Shown: positions 20,263-30,035 of the stretch, piece after piece
Numbering within the stretch: the first letter of the stretch is position 1
Layout of the letters: the number at the start of each line of letters is the position of its first letter
Assembly: GCF_000063545.1 (NCBI RefSeq)
Contig: NC_009488.1
Location: forward strand, 1,240,001 to 1,304,000
DNA: 64,000 nucleotides
Direction: 5' to 3'
Source: Orientia tsutsugamushi str. Boryong
GTDB lineage: Bacteria > Pseudomonadota > Alphaproteobacteria > Rickettsiales > Rickettsiaceae
Position numbers and translations under genes: made by a program
The notes under the pieces: generated by a model
What the model saw: only the letters and a program-made list of their open reading frames with translations
What the model was told of the DNA's origin: nothing
The model's database searches: none

Positions 20263-21242
20263 TCAAAGCAAACAACAATCTCTTTTTCGCCAAATCAAGT
20301 AACCAAAATCTTCACCATTAACTGGAAATTCTCTTCCAGCCTGCCATGTAGCTTCTGTTTGGCCTATGCTCTTGCAGGATCTGGTTTCTGGAATCGGATA
20401 AGTCATTTGTAGTCGATACTGACTTTTCTTCATAATAGGCATGGGATACTTGCCACATAAGCCTTTATAACCATAATATCCCCATAACATCAGTTGCCTA
20501 TGCATTCTAGCCATAAACTTACTTACCATTAATACAGATGTTCCAACTCCACCATTATGCGCCGCAGCTGTTCCAGTAAAAGGGTAAAGCATTCCTTGAC
20601 ATTCAGCACACCAAAAAGCATAATCACTTGCTAATAAACCAGCGCCACAACTCATGCAATCAGCTATACATGCTTGATAAGCAGCTACATTTTGAAACAA
20701 CAGCGTTTCTGGATTTAAAATCGCAGATTTAGCGTCATCACTCCATAATGGATCAAACTCTGTTAAATATGCTATATCGACTGCAGCCATTTCCAGACAA
20801 ATAAAATCAAGCAAAATTTCCAGCCAATAAATCACAGGATAGACATACCAATGAATGTGATAAAAAGCACTTCCTTCAGCATCATCTTTCATGCCTTTTT
20901 GAGTAGCACTTCCAAATGACAAACCTCCAAGACTTACCATACACATTGGCGACTTTGTAACATCTACAAGGCGTACTGGCTCCCAAAATCCTACCGGAAT
21001 ATACCAGGTACAGGTATTGGAATCCCTGGCTTAGGACAAAGACATATAAGTCTACCAGAAGCATTAGTATCAGGCATTGAACTGCTAACTACCTTAAATC
21101 CAGCTATAGTAATTGGAAACAAGAACTTCCAACATACATCTGTTATAGGATTTACAAATCTTCCAACACATCCAGCAGCTGCATAACAGTTATTAGCTGT
21201 TATAGACATTACTATCGCTAACAAAATTACCAGTTCCTTCAC
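20263..21242 (-). pseudogene. traU: TraU, F-type conjugation protein, frameshifted
   Basis: TraU is a periplasmic Cys-rich protein needed for DNA transfer. Signal peptide LVILLAIVMSITANNCYA, then GCVGRFVNPITDVCWKF and LCPKPGIPIPVPGI. After a shift near 20997 comes VGFWEPVRLVDVTKSPMCMV, the large CIADCMSCGAGLLASD/CAECQGMLYPF region, and the conserved end FPVNGEDFGYLIWRKRDCC. The break at PVPGI/VGFWEP is identical in copy 2, so it predates the duplication or has spread by gene conversion. Confidence 0.85.
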
Positions 21243-21259
21243 TTACCAGCTTTTCTTGA

Positions 21260-21448
21260 TTATGTATACTTCCTTTTTTTATATTTTCGAAATTTGCTAG
21301 CAGTATTTTCTATATCTTTTACACCTGGCACTAAATATGCAGTTTCACCACTCGAATTTACTATCTCCTGTATTTCACCACTTATAAGCGTATAATTGAA
21401 TATTTTGACTAGATCTTGTTCTAATTGCTGTAATTTCCAACTTTTCAT
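21260..21448 (-). CDS. Small unknown tra-operon protein (62 aa)
   Basis: 62 residues, mixed charge, ending in a strongly basic tail (KYKKRKYT). No signal peptide or TM. It lies between traW and traU in the same direction, with 17 bp to traU. I do not recognise it; its position, in line with the operon, is the main evidence that it is a gene. It has no counterpart in copy 2 because of the deletion there. Confidence 0.45.
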   Translation of the reverse strand: MKSWKLQQLEQDLVKIFNYTLISGEIQEIVNSSGETAYLVPGVKDIENTASKFRKYKKRKYT

Positions 21449-21530
21449 ATAAAACCTTCTTTTAAGTTGAATCGACTAGTATATTGAGTTATACTATTTA
21501 CAGCGTACTTCCATCGTACGTCATATGGTT

Positions 21531-22190
21531 TTAATAGGTGCTTACTTCGCTAATTTTAAGCACGTTATTTTCTTGCTCTATTATGGCTGGCACAGCTTGT
21601 ATTTTAAATTTTCTAATCAACATACCAAATTGATCAAAAAATATGTGTCGGCCTAATAGATTGCTCAGTTCAATAGGATTTCCATTAACTAACACTATCT
21701 TTCCTGGTCTTGATTTTACCCAAGCGACCTGATCTTCATCATCTCCATCAATTAATATTAGTGGTTCACCCCAATTTATCATCTCTAAAGGATTTATTTT
21801 AGTTCCTCTCCTTACTATTATTATACCATTTTTTGTCTTAATGTCATCCTTTTGAACATAGGTAGAATCATATATTCGCGTTTTATTTTCAGTAGCTTTA
21901 CTCAAATTTTTTACTGGAACTGGTCTCATGATTTTTTGCCTAATTTTTTCCTGAAATTCCAGCTGCATTTGGTTCAACAATCCACTTTTTGATGCAGCAT
22001 TAAGTTTAGCCATAATCACCTCCAGTAATGATTCCTCAATGATTGGAAAAACATGCCCTCTAGTACCATAATCCTTAATCTCAACACCTATATCAGCATT
22101 TAATGAATTAGCCATTGTATCACTTACCTGATAAGCAACAGCAAATAAAGCAAAGAATGCGCCTATACTCATCATTACCTGGTGCTTCAT
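21531..22190 (-). CDS. traW: TraW, F-type conjugation protein
   Basis: 219 residues, close to the usual ~210. A hydrophobic N-terminal segment (MSIGAFFALFAVAYQVS) precedes ADIGVEIKDYGTRGHVFPI, the TraW signature (the family starts with KDLGVxGxTFPI-like sequence). The C-terminal part has the FFDQFGMLIRKFKIQAVPAI motif. It is a periplasmic protein that works with TrbC in pilus assembly. The start overlaps the traC stop (ATGA). The frame is intact. Confidence 0.85.
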   Translation of the reverse strand: MKHQVMMSIGAFFALFAVAYQVSDTMANSLNADIGVEIKDYGTRGHVFPIIEESLLEVIMAKLNAASKSGLLNQMQLEFQEKIRQKIMRPVPVKNLSKATENKTRIYDSTYVQKDDIKTKNGIIIVRRGTKINPLEMINWGEPLILIDGDDEDQVAWVKSRPGKIVLVNGNPIELSNLLGRHIFFDQFGMLIRKFKIQAVPAIIEQENNVLKISEVSTY

Positions 22191-24749
22191 GGAATTATTT
22201 CTCGCTCTCTTATCACATAATTAATTGCCTCACTGACATTCATACCCTTAGCCATATGATCTTCTATAGCCTGATAATCTCTAGCATTCGTTGAGGTTAA
22301 CAGTAGAGTAAATGGATCAATCATTAATCTGCCTATCACACCAGAGACATTAGGGCTATAAATTGCTACTTCGCTATAATATGGAGGATTTGAATGTACA
22401 GATTGCAGTAAATTCAGCTTCCAATCTTCATCAACAAAGCCTGCAAGCTTTGGATTAGCTCGCATCGCCTTAAAGGATTCCGAATTTTGCTTCAAAATTA
22501 TCTTATGCGATGAGTTCTCAAAGGCCTTTTCAGACGCAGAGCCCTCTTGACGAAAGTAATCCGTGAGTTGCTGAGTAGCTAAAGCAATCGATCCATTATA
22601 TTTTCGAGCTATTCTGCCAGCTTCTTCAATAAACTCTCCTGAACGCTTTCCAGCTAATAGCTTCCAGGCTTCATCTATCATAATTAAAAATGGTCTACTT
22701 CTATCTCCCTTGACCATTGTTTGATTAATATGAACAATCATGATTTGAACTATCACTGCTAGCAGCTCTGGTACAGACCTTAAATGATCAGTTTCAATTA
22801 CTACGATATCAGAGTTCAATGATAACTTAGCTTTACCGCTAAAAAATCTTCCATGTTGACCATCCTTAGTAAAAGGAAAAAGCATATTTCCAAGTTCTTT
22901 AGCATATGATTCTTCTCTATTCGATAACCAGTCTGCAATATCGGTTATTTCAGCCTTAGAGCCACTTTTTTGCCAGACTGATATCAAAGCTCTCTGTAAG
23001 CATTGGTTGTTGTAAATCGCTTGTTCCATACTGTGGAGCAGCCATAGTAGCTAAAATAGATGGAAAGTTAGATAAAAATCCGATCTAGCTTCTATAGACT
23101 TTGCACTATCATCTTCTGGTACTTCGGAAAATGGATTAATTGATACAGGATTTTTCATGTCAAATTCTATGTAGCTGCCACCTAGAATCAAGCATGTACG
23201 CTTAAATAATCTTCCGTAATCAAGAACAAAAACTTTACCACCAACTCCTAAAACTGATAGCATTAGTTCTTGCATAAAAACAGATTTTCCAAACCCTGGA
23301 ACTCCAGCTATACAAAGGTTAAAGTTCTCATTTGGAGCTGCTCCATGCTTATTTAATGCAGGTAATAAAGCTCCACCAAAAGGAGACCAATACATTATTT
23401 GGCCTCGTCTGCCAGCTAACAACATACCTGGAGAGCTTAAATCACCTTTCCATTCACCAATTATTGGTAATAATACTTTGCTCTCTACGGAAACAGTTTT
23501 TATGCCTCTACCTAAGCTAGAAAGGGCTACTCCAACTCCTGATGTTTTTTGACCCAATACACCTCTTTGACCTTGTTCAACCAATTGCATTGGCAGCGCT
23601 GCTAGCAACACGGCTACATGATCATATTTGCATGGAACAAAATACCATCCACTGCGTCTTAACATCGAACAAAAAGCTGATGCAGATTGCTTAGCCTTTT
23701 TTGTTTTATCAAACATAATAACATTGAAGTGAATATTAACTACTCTATCACCACTCTGTAAAGCAGCTACTACATCAGCTAAATCTTCTGCTTCTTGCTG
23801 TATATCATGAAAAAAATTTACCCATTCCTGCATTAATATTTCTTTCTAGCGCCTCTCTTTTAGTTATGGCTGCAGTTCTTTCCATTGCTTGATTTGGCAA
23901 CATTTGTAAACCAAAATGAATCAGGAAATTTGATTTTATATATTCATCACGACGCATTTCATTGCCTAAAAACAGATCCATGGCAGATAATTTGCACTCT
24001 GCAGGCCTTTTTCGAGCTTCTAGGCTGATAAATATTTGATCATTATTTACATTTACACAATCATCATTCTCAAATAACGAAAAATCTCCACTTAGAATTT
24101 GTTCAGACAATATTTCATACTCATTAATATTCGAATGTTCTTCTTCAGGCCAGCCAAATATTACTCTCAGAAACTTTAATAATTGCTGTGCATTCACATT
24201 GTCAGTGCTTAATCCAATGGACCTAAACGTATCTTTTAAAGCATCTCGTCTGCGAATCATATCATCGATATTTGCATTTAAATTAGGTATAGTAACTGAA
24301 ATTAACAATACTACATCCTTTATAGAACCTACTTTTTGAGCTTGATCACGCAAAAACTCTGTTCTTTTGTTGGCTAACTCAATAAATATCTCTCCTTTAC
24401 GATATAACTGCCAGTTGCTTAAAAAATGTTCGATATTATTACTACCAATCATTAAGACTTGCATGCTACTTTCAGCTGGTAAATTTTCATCACTTTTTAG
24501 AAATTCAGCAATTTCATTTTGAGCCGAAACACTAGCTTCAGCCAATGGGCATGCAAGCAATACAAAACCTATTGAACCACGATTAAAGAATAGCTGAGTC
24601 TCCTCATCATACGATTCATAGACAAAGTGTTTAGAAAATCTTTCTCGATCAAAATCCTTATGTATGCTTGCGTTCACCTTGACTCTGTTTTGATTTAAAT
24701 AAATTAATAAGATATTTTTTTGGTTTTTTCGGCGACTTGTGAACAACAT
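22187..24749 (-). pseudogene. traC: TraC, F-type assembly ATPase, three frameshifts
   Basis: Cytoplasmic VirB4-like ATPase that energises pilus assembly. Three pieces in different frames make one ~850-residue protein: an N-terminal domain (SYDEETQLFFNRGSIGFVL), the ATPase with Walker A GVPGFGKSVFMQE, and the C-terminal part with Walker B FLIMIDEAWKLL and ALATQQLTDYF. Breaks: near 23815 (...NAGMGKFF / QEWVNFFHD overlap), near 23078 and near 23010. No full-length enzyme is possible. It overlaps traW downstream and the traV relic upstream. Copy 2 has lost this gene completely. Confidence 0.85.
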
Positions 24750-24840
24750 CTACACCTTGAACTGCTTTAGATCGCTTACAGTATAGAACACAACGCCTTT
24801 TTGATTTAATTTTTGATGTTTCAACTTTCTCAAGATTATT
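24658..24840 (-). pseudogene. traV: TraV lipoprotein, C-terminal fragment
   Basis: Residues EKVETSKIKSKRRCVLYCKR match the C-terminal half of traV copy 2 (60011-60301). The 5' half has been replaced at 24841 by a MITE. The fragment's frame runs 92 bp into traC. The tail after KSPKKPKK differs from copy 2, whose own tail is a deletion junction, so this end may be the more native one. Confidence 0.7.
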
Positions 24841-25078
24841 AACGTCAGTTTAGGATAAGGGAAAGTATGAAAGATATAATGCAAAAGGTTTACAAAGGAT
24901 AATATTTCGTTATGACTTTTAATACATTACATTAAATATAATCTTAATTCAAAACCATTTACTGCTCTAATATTTCTAGTAAATTCGCCTTTGTAATATC
25001 AATGTTTAATAACTAGCTATTCTTTATAAGCCTTCTGTATTATGCTTTTCATACTTTTCCTTATCTTGATCTGGCGTT
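24841..25078. mobile_element. MITE E1 with ~48-bp terminal inverted repeats (IS982-type ends)
   Basis: Starts AACGTCAGTTTAGGATAAGG and ends with the imperfect complement (CTTGATCTGGCGTT). The ~48 bp at each end pair with each other, including GTATGAAA...ATAATGCA. The ends match those of the IS982 remnant at 36330-37314 and the MITE at 25377-25740. There is no coding capacity in the 238 bp. It interrupts traV on its left. Confidence 0.75.
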
Positions 25079-25370
25079 TATAGAACCTAAAAAAGGTGAT
25101 TTCGTTTATCTTGATCCACCTTACCACCAATCAGGAGAACGGTTCTACACTAGAGTTCAATTTGATGAAAAAGAGCAAATCAGACTACGAGATTTTGTTT
25201 ATGAACTAAACAATAAAGGTGTTAAAATTATGCTTTCAAATAATAACACTACCTTCATTAAAGATTTATACAAAGATTTTTTCATCACTCATATTGGAGT
25301 TACATACTCAATCAATGAACATCGTAATCTCGTTAATGAGCTAATCATTACTAACTATAAAACTTATTAG
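25077..25370 (+). pseudogene. dam: DNA adenine methylase, C-terminal 96-codon fragment
   Basis: Matches the last third of dam (FIEPKKGDFVYLDPPYHQS ... IITNYKTY-stop). The catalytic DPPY is present but the SAM-binding half is absent. It starts exactly at the right end of MITE E1 and stops 7 bp before MITE E2, so it is a passenger between two MITEs. It is closest to the 2235-3048 copy (shares RLRDFVYELNNKGVKIM). Confidence 0.85.
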
Positions 25371-25376
25371 TTATTA

Positions 25377-25740
25377 AACGCCAGATTAGGATAATGGGAA
25401 GTATGAAAAGCATAATGAAAAAGGTATACAAGAGATACTGTACAATTATAATTATGCAATATATTTAAATATAATTTCAATTAATGACGGTTTATTTATT
25501 GCTCATATTTCTACAAAAATTAGTTCATAATACTATCTTGCTAACCTGAACATTGACCATTGTAACACTTCTATATTATCTCTTTCTAACTGTTTTTTAT
25601 TCTAAATTTGCATTTACAGACATGTGAGCAATAAATAAACTATTATTAATTAAAACTATATTTAAAGATATTACATAATATCTCTTGTAAACCTTTTGCA
25701 TTATATCTTTCATACTTTCTCTTATCCTAAATTGGCGTTT
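25377..25740. mobile_element. MITE E2 with ~60-bp terminal inverted repeats (IS982-type ends)
   Basis: The left end AACGCCAGATTAGGATAA and right end TTATCCTAAATTGGCGTT pair imperfectly over about 60 bp, ending in GGTATACAAGAGATA / TATCTCTTGTAAACC. It has no ORF. Its right end abuts the traE coding sequence, which it truncates. Same family as E1, longer interior. Confidence 0.75.
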
Positions 25741-26054
25741 AAAGATTCAGTATTACTGAATACTACCTTCATGTCTGCTATTTGTCTTTCTACCTCATTT
25801 GGAGAAGTAGTAAATAAGAGTTTCGTCACATAAATTGCCCATTCCTTTAAATAGGTTTCATGGTAATTTTTCGATGAAACCGTCATTTTACGATCAGGCT
25901 CTATTGCTGGAATTAACAACCACTTTTCTTCTTTGGTAATTGCAGCCATTATCGCAATTATATTAGCTGCAGCTAGCAATATAGTTACTGAAAGTAAGCA
26001 TTTATTATATTTAACCAGCTCTTGTATAGCATTTTACTTAAAGAGATGATTCAT
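25741..26054 (-). pseudogene. traE: TraE, 5' part only, nonsense at codon 7
   Basis: The first ~105 codons of traE match copy 2 (61275-61826) nearly base for base. Codon 7 is TAA (26036-26034) where copy 2 has CAA, and the 3' part is replaced by MITE E2. A membrane segment (CLLSVTILLAAANIIAIMAA) is retained. It overlaps the traL stop (TAATG). Confidence 0.85.
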
Positions 26055-26389
26055 TACTTGCCAACTTTTTTGCCCAAAAGCCTTGGATATCCTAATGGAG
26101 CTGGCAATAAACCTTTAGCTACTAAAAAACTTTTTAGCAAAAAATTCTCAGATACCTTCTTAATTTTCTTAAAGCAATAACATAGAGCAATTCCTCCAAC
26201 CATAAAGGCTAGGCCTAATTTAGCATGCCTGCTGTTTAGTAGTACAATTCCTGGAGCTACTCCAGCTAGCACTACTCCCCATTCGTCAATGCTCAAACCC
26301 ATATACTTCAACGGCCTCGATAATGCCCAACATAATTTTTGATTTTGTATAATCACCTTCAGCCTCAATTGTAGCATGAGATTTCTCAT
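26054..26389 (-). CDS. traL: TraL, F-type pilus assembly membrane protein, copy 1
   Basis: 111 residues. The TraL pattern is RPLKYMGLSIDEWGVVLAGVAPG followed by a second hydrophobic helix (LAFMVGGIALCYCF) and the KSFLVAKGLLPAPLGYPR end. It is an inner-membrane component at the base of the pilus assembly complex and the first gene of the F-type operon, next to the integrase. Identical to copy 2 at protein level. Confidence 0.85.
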   Translation of the reverse strand: MRNLMLQLRLKVIIQNQKLCWALSRPLKYMGLSIDEWGVVLAGVAPGIVLLNSRHAKLGLAFMVGGIALCYCFKKIKKVSENFLLKSFLVAKGLLPAPLGYPRLLGKKVGK

Positions 26390-26469
26390 TCTGCTACTAT
26401 AATGTTTAAATTAGCTAAATATCTTCAAACACAGATTTTACCTGCAATAATTAGTGTTCATATATGCAT

Positions 26470-26488
26470 GTGCGACATGAAATCGCAC
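26470..26488. promoter_or_regulatory. Inverted-repeat operator candidate upstream of traL
   Basis: GTGCGA-CATGAAA-TCGCAC, perfect 6-bp arms, in the 125-bp gap between the integrase stop and the traL start; conserved at 62242-62260. The arms share TGCGA/TCGCA with the palindrome at 4373-4389. Confidence 0.45.
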
Positions 26489-26514
26489 TATTCTTACCAC
26501 AACGTTTATATCAG

Positions 26515-27362
26515 TCAGATAGTATTATAAATATTATAACTTCTAGCACATTCACTAATTATTTGTATAGCCTTAGACATATACTCTCGTACTAACTCCA
26601 TACAAGCTATAGTATAAGGTATTGTTGAGTTTGGATTAATATGATTCAATGCTATACTAATTGTCCTCTGACTTTCGCCTGCATCCCCCATACAACTTGC
26701 AAACGTCCTTCTTAGATCGTGTATTCTGAAATTTTTTATGCTTGCCTTTTCACAAATTATCTTCCATGCGGTATTTGGATGCGATAAGTGTCCGCTTTCG
26801 CTAGTAGAACTTGGTAGTACCCATTTACTTGTAGATATTAATTTCCTTGCTTGCAATATTTCCATTGCCTCATCTGTTAATGGTATATTTTGCGCCTTTC
26901 CGTTCTTAGTTTTTGGTATATGCCATATTTTTCTTTCAAAATCTATATTGTCCCATTCCATCTCTAACACATTACTTTTTCTAGCTCCAGTATATAACGC
27001 TAGTAATGCAAAATCTCTTATCAATGGACTTGCTTCTCCGCATAATACTTGTAAAAATCTACCCATTTCATCGTAACTTAGACGTCTCTCTCTTGCTTGC
27101 AGTTTATGCTGCTCTATCCCTAGAGTAGGATTGTTTTCTATTAATCCCCATTTTATTGCCTTATTAAATATAGTGCGTAAGGTTGCTAGCAATGCATTTG
27201 CTGTGGCATATTTTCCCTCTTTGCTGATATCATTGAATATTGGTTCAATATCACTCATTCGAATCTTGCTTATCTTTTTTTCATATAATGCTTGTGCATA
27301 AGTATGTACTCTGTCAGCATTCTCTTTCCAGTTTATAGTATATATTTTGGCATACTCTTCAA
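26515..27362 (-). pseudogene. int: RAGE tyrosine integrase, C-terminal part, truncated by IS
   Basis: The catalytic domain is identical to the full integrase at 62287-63531 (Arg in TGARKSN, HDLRRTFAS, NHINPNSTIPYTI). At 27363 the reading frame runs into an IS element; the first ~135 codons and the start are missing, and the sequence beyond the IS resumes at the equivalent of 63590. The insertion therefore came with a ~450-bp deletion. Without the arm-binding and core-binding domains it should be inactive. Confidence 0.9.
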
Positions 27363-28270
27363 TAGACTTCTTTCGAAACTATACAATGATGTAAAATGGT
27401 GTTATAAAAATCTGATTTGAAGTAATAATGAAATTAGATCAGATTAAAGAGTTAAAGGATGAAAAATTTCGTCGATTAACAGTAGTAAGGAAGGGAACAT
27501 TCTCAAAGATGGTGGATATTTTGAGGAAAGCTGATGGTGTTAAGAAATCAAAAGGAGGGCGTAAAAATAAGCTCAATTTGGAGGAACAGTTATTGATGGC
27601 CTTAGAATACCTTAGAGAATACCGTACTTATTTTCATATAGGTCAGAACTATGGGATTAGTGAAAGTTCAGCATATAAAGCTGTAAAATGGGTAGAAGAC
27701 ACCTTAGTTAAACACCCAAACTTTGCTCTTCCAGGTCGTAAAGCTCTAATGAATAGCGATATGAATTATGAAGTAGTCTTGATTGATGCTACTGAGAGTC
27801 CAATAGAAAGACCCAAAAAAACAAAAATTCTATTATTCAGGAAAGAAGAAAAGGCATACACTAAAGACTCAAATAGTGGTAGACAAGAAAACACACCAAG
27901 TAATATGTACAGATTTTTCTAACGGTAAAAAACATGACTTTAGATTATTTAAGGAATCCAAAATTCTTATCCATCCTAAGATTAAAGCGATTACTGATAT
28001 AGGATATCAAGGTATACAAAAAATTCACAATAATTCTGCATTACCAAAGAAAAAAAGCAAGAAAAATCCTTTAACTAAAAATGATAAAAAGAATAATCGT
28101 AGGTTAGCAGGAAAAAGAGTTGTCAATGAAAACGTTATTGCTATGCTAAAACGGTTCAAAATTATTGCTGACAAATATCGAAATAGACGTAAAAGATTCG
28201 GTCTTAGATTTAATTTGATCTCTGGCATTTATAATTTTGATCTACCTTAACCAGTTTCGAAAGAGGTCTA
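27363..28270 (+). mobile_element. IS5-family-like insertion sequence, copy 1
   Basis: Ends AGACTTCTTTCGAAAC (left) and GTTTCGAAAGAGGTCT (right) form terminal inverted repeats, flanked by TA on both sides. About 905 bp. Near-identical copies lie at 45353-46261 and, inverted, 46770-47679; partial ends lie at 42387-42531 and 29969-30035. Confidence 0.85.
27428..28250 (+). pseudogene. IS5-like DDE transposase, frame interrupted at A-run
   Basis: Part A (HTH-type N-terminal domain, GRKNKLNLEEQLLMALEYLR, YGISESSAYKAVKWVED, then the first catalytic Asp in VVLIDATESPIERP) and part B (TDFSNGKKHDFRLFKESK, DIGYQGIQKIH, ERVVNENVIAMLKRFKI-like C-terminus) are in different frames. The switch lies in or near CCC-A7-C (27813-27823). 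Six or nine As would fuse them. The other two copies have A8 and A9 here. Whether the enzyme is made by frameshifting or is dead is not decidable by eye. Confidence 0.75.
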
Positions 28271-28463
28271 TTATACTTTTTTTGATATCAAATTTTTTAT
28301 ACTAATTTGTTCATAATACATATAACTTGAAAATCACTTATCAATCCTAGATTGTATATATTTTTCGATCATTAGATTAACCTCTAGATTGAAAACTGGC
28401 CCCAAATTCCCTAAATTTTTTTTCAACCTATTTTCAACCTTTTGCTTTAATTTTTTTGTTATA

Positions 28464-28583
28464 TTGACAAATATTGCAAATACATTTATAGTTAAAGTTG
28501 AAGATTAATTATAAATATTAATAAAAGTTAACACAAGTTAATAGTAGGTTCTATAAAGTGTAGAAGTTAATAAAAATTAACTT
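28464..28583 (+). ncRNA. Candidate small RNA unit beside the integrase, copy 1
   Basis: TTGACA (28464-28469), 17 bases, TATAGT (28487-28492) form a near-consensus sigma-70 promoter. About 70 bp later AAGTTAAT-AAAA-ATTAACTT (28564-28583) is followed by a pyrimidine-rich TTCTTCTTCC, an AT-only terminator-like hairpin. The implied transcript of about 90 nt has no ORF. The unit is repeated at 63786-63905. Alternatively the promoter drives the downstream intron. Confidence 0.35.
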
Positions 28584-28599
28584 TTCTTCTTCCTTATAT

Positions 28600-29968
28600 T
28601 TGATCTACCTTTGCACTTTTACCTATAGAACATCTTATTGATTTAAAGATATTAGAAGAACAATATAAGGAACTCGATAGCAAGAAAGCGATAGGAATAG
28701 ATGGTATAACCAAAGAGGATTATGGTAAGAAGTTGAAAGCAAATCTGCTCTCGCTTCTTACTAGAATTTGCAATGGGAAATATCAGGCTAAACCTGCACG
28801 AATAACGGAAATTCCAAAAGAAGATGGAGTCAAAAGACCTTTGATAATATCATGTTTTTAAGATAAGATAATCGAGTCTACAGTAAGCAAGATACTAAAC
28901 TCTGTGTTTGAGCCAATATTCTTAAAGTATTCCTATGGATTTCGACCTAAATTAAATGCACACGATGCTTTAAGGAAGTTAAATAGACTTACGTATAACT
29001 TCAATAAAGGGGCTATAGTAGAGATTGATATAACAAAGTGTTTCAATACAATCAAGCATTGTGAGTTGATGGAATTTCTAAGAAAGAGAATATCTGACAA
29101 GAAATTTCTAAGACTAGTTATGAAACTGATTGAAACACCAATCATAGAAAATGGTACTATAGTTACTAACAAAGAAGGTTGTCGTCAAGGTTCAATAGTT
29201 TCGCCAATCCTGGCAAATGTCTTTCTGCATTATGTTATAGATAGCTGGTTTGCAAAAATCAGCAAAGAAAACTTAATGGGACAAACAGGAATGGTGAGGT
29301 ACTGCGACGATATGGTATTTGTCTTTGAAAAGGAAACAGATGCGAAAAGGTTTTATGATGTTTTGCCTAAAAGGTTAAATAAGTATGGGCTAAATATCAA
29401 TGAAGCTAAATCACAAATGATTAAATCTGGTAGAGACCATGCTGCAAATTTAGCCAAACAAGACAAGAAGATCTCAAGTTATAATTTTCTTGGATTTACT
29501 TGCTATTGGAGAAAATCAAGATTTGGCACAACATGGAGACTAAAATATACCTCAAGGAGAGATCGTTTTACTGAGAAACTGAAAGGACTGAGAAAATATT
29601 TGCGTAGTCAGCTAAACAAGCAAGATAAAACACAAACATTATCACAAGTCATTAGAGTTATTAGGTGAATGGATCAACTATCATGGTATATCGGATAACA
29701 AAAGACGAGTAAGTTCATTTATCAACCAAAGTACACGTGCAATATATAACTGGTTCAATAGAATGGGAGGAAAACGTAAGATGAATTGGAAAAGACTAAC
29801 CGAGATACTTAAAAGAGTAAATTTTCCTAAAATTGGAAAGATTGTCTCAATGTTCTAGACAACAAATAAGGCATAATGCTTATCTTATTTTTGAGAGCTG
29901 GATGCGGTAATTCTGCAAGTCCGGTTCTGAGGAGGGGCCTAATTGAGCGATTGGTTAGGTCTACTCAC
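28600..29968 (+). mobile_element. Group II intron, 5'-truncated, inserted in an IS end
   Basis: It contains the intron-encoded reverse transcriptase and, at about 29896-29940, a domain V-like hairpin (GAGCTGGATGCGGTAATTC, CAAGTCCGGTTCT), then a domain VI-like segment ending CTACTCAC at 29968. No GUGYG 5' end or domains I-III are visible upstream of the RT, so the 5' part is missing. The 3' exon is the last ~65 bp of the IS5-like element, so the intron had landed in that IS. Confidence 0.75.
28616..29858 (+). pseudogene. Group II intron reverse transcriptase/maturase, stop and frameshift
   Basis: RT palm motifs in order: GIDGITKEDY, RPLIISCF, YGFRPKLNAHDAL, VEIDITKCFNTI, GCRQGSIVSPILANVFLHYV, and the catalytic YCDDMVF; then a maturase X-like region (WINYHGISDNKRRV) out of frame. 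An in-frame TAA at 28859-28861 replaces an expected Glu in CFxDKI. A shift near 29655 (RVIR-stop) separates the C-terminal 65 residues ending at 29858. The N-terminus begins without an ATG. Confidence 0.85.
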
Positions 29969-30035
29969 ATAGATTTAATTTGATCTCTGGCATTTATAAT
30001 TTTGAACTACATTAACCAGTTTCGAACGAGGTCTA
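29969..30035 (+). mobile_element. IS5-like right-end fragment (3' exon of intron)
   Basis: ATAGATTTAATTTGATCTCT... through CAGTTTCGAACGAGGTCTA matches the last 65 bp of the IS5-like elements, with two changes in the terminal repeat region. Confidence 0.8.
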
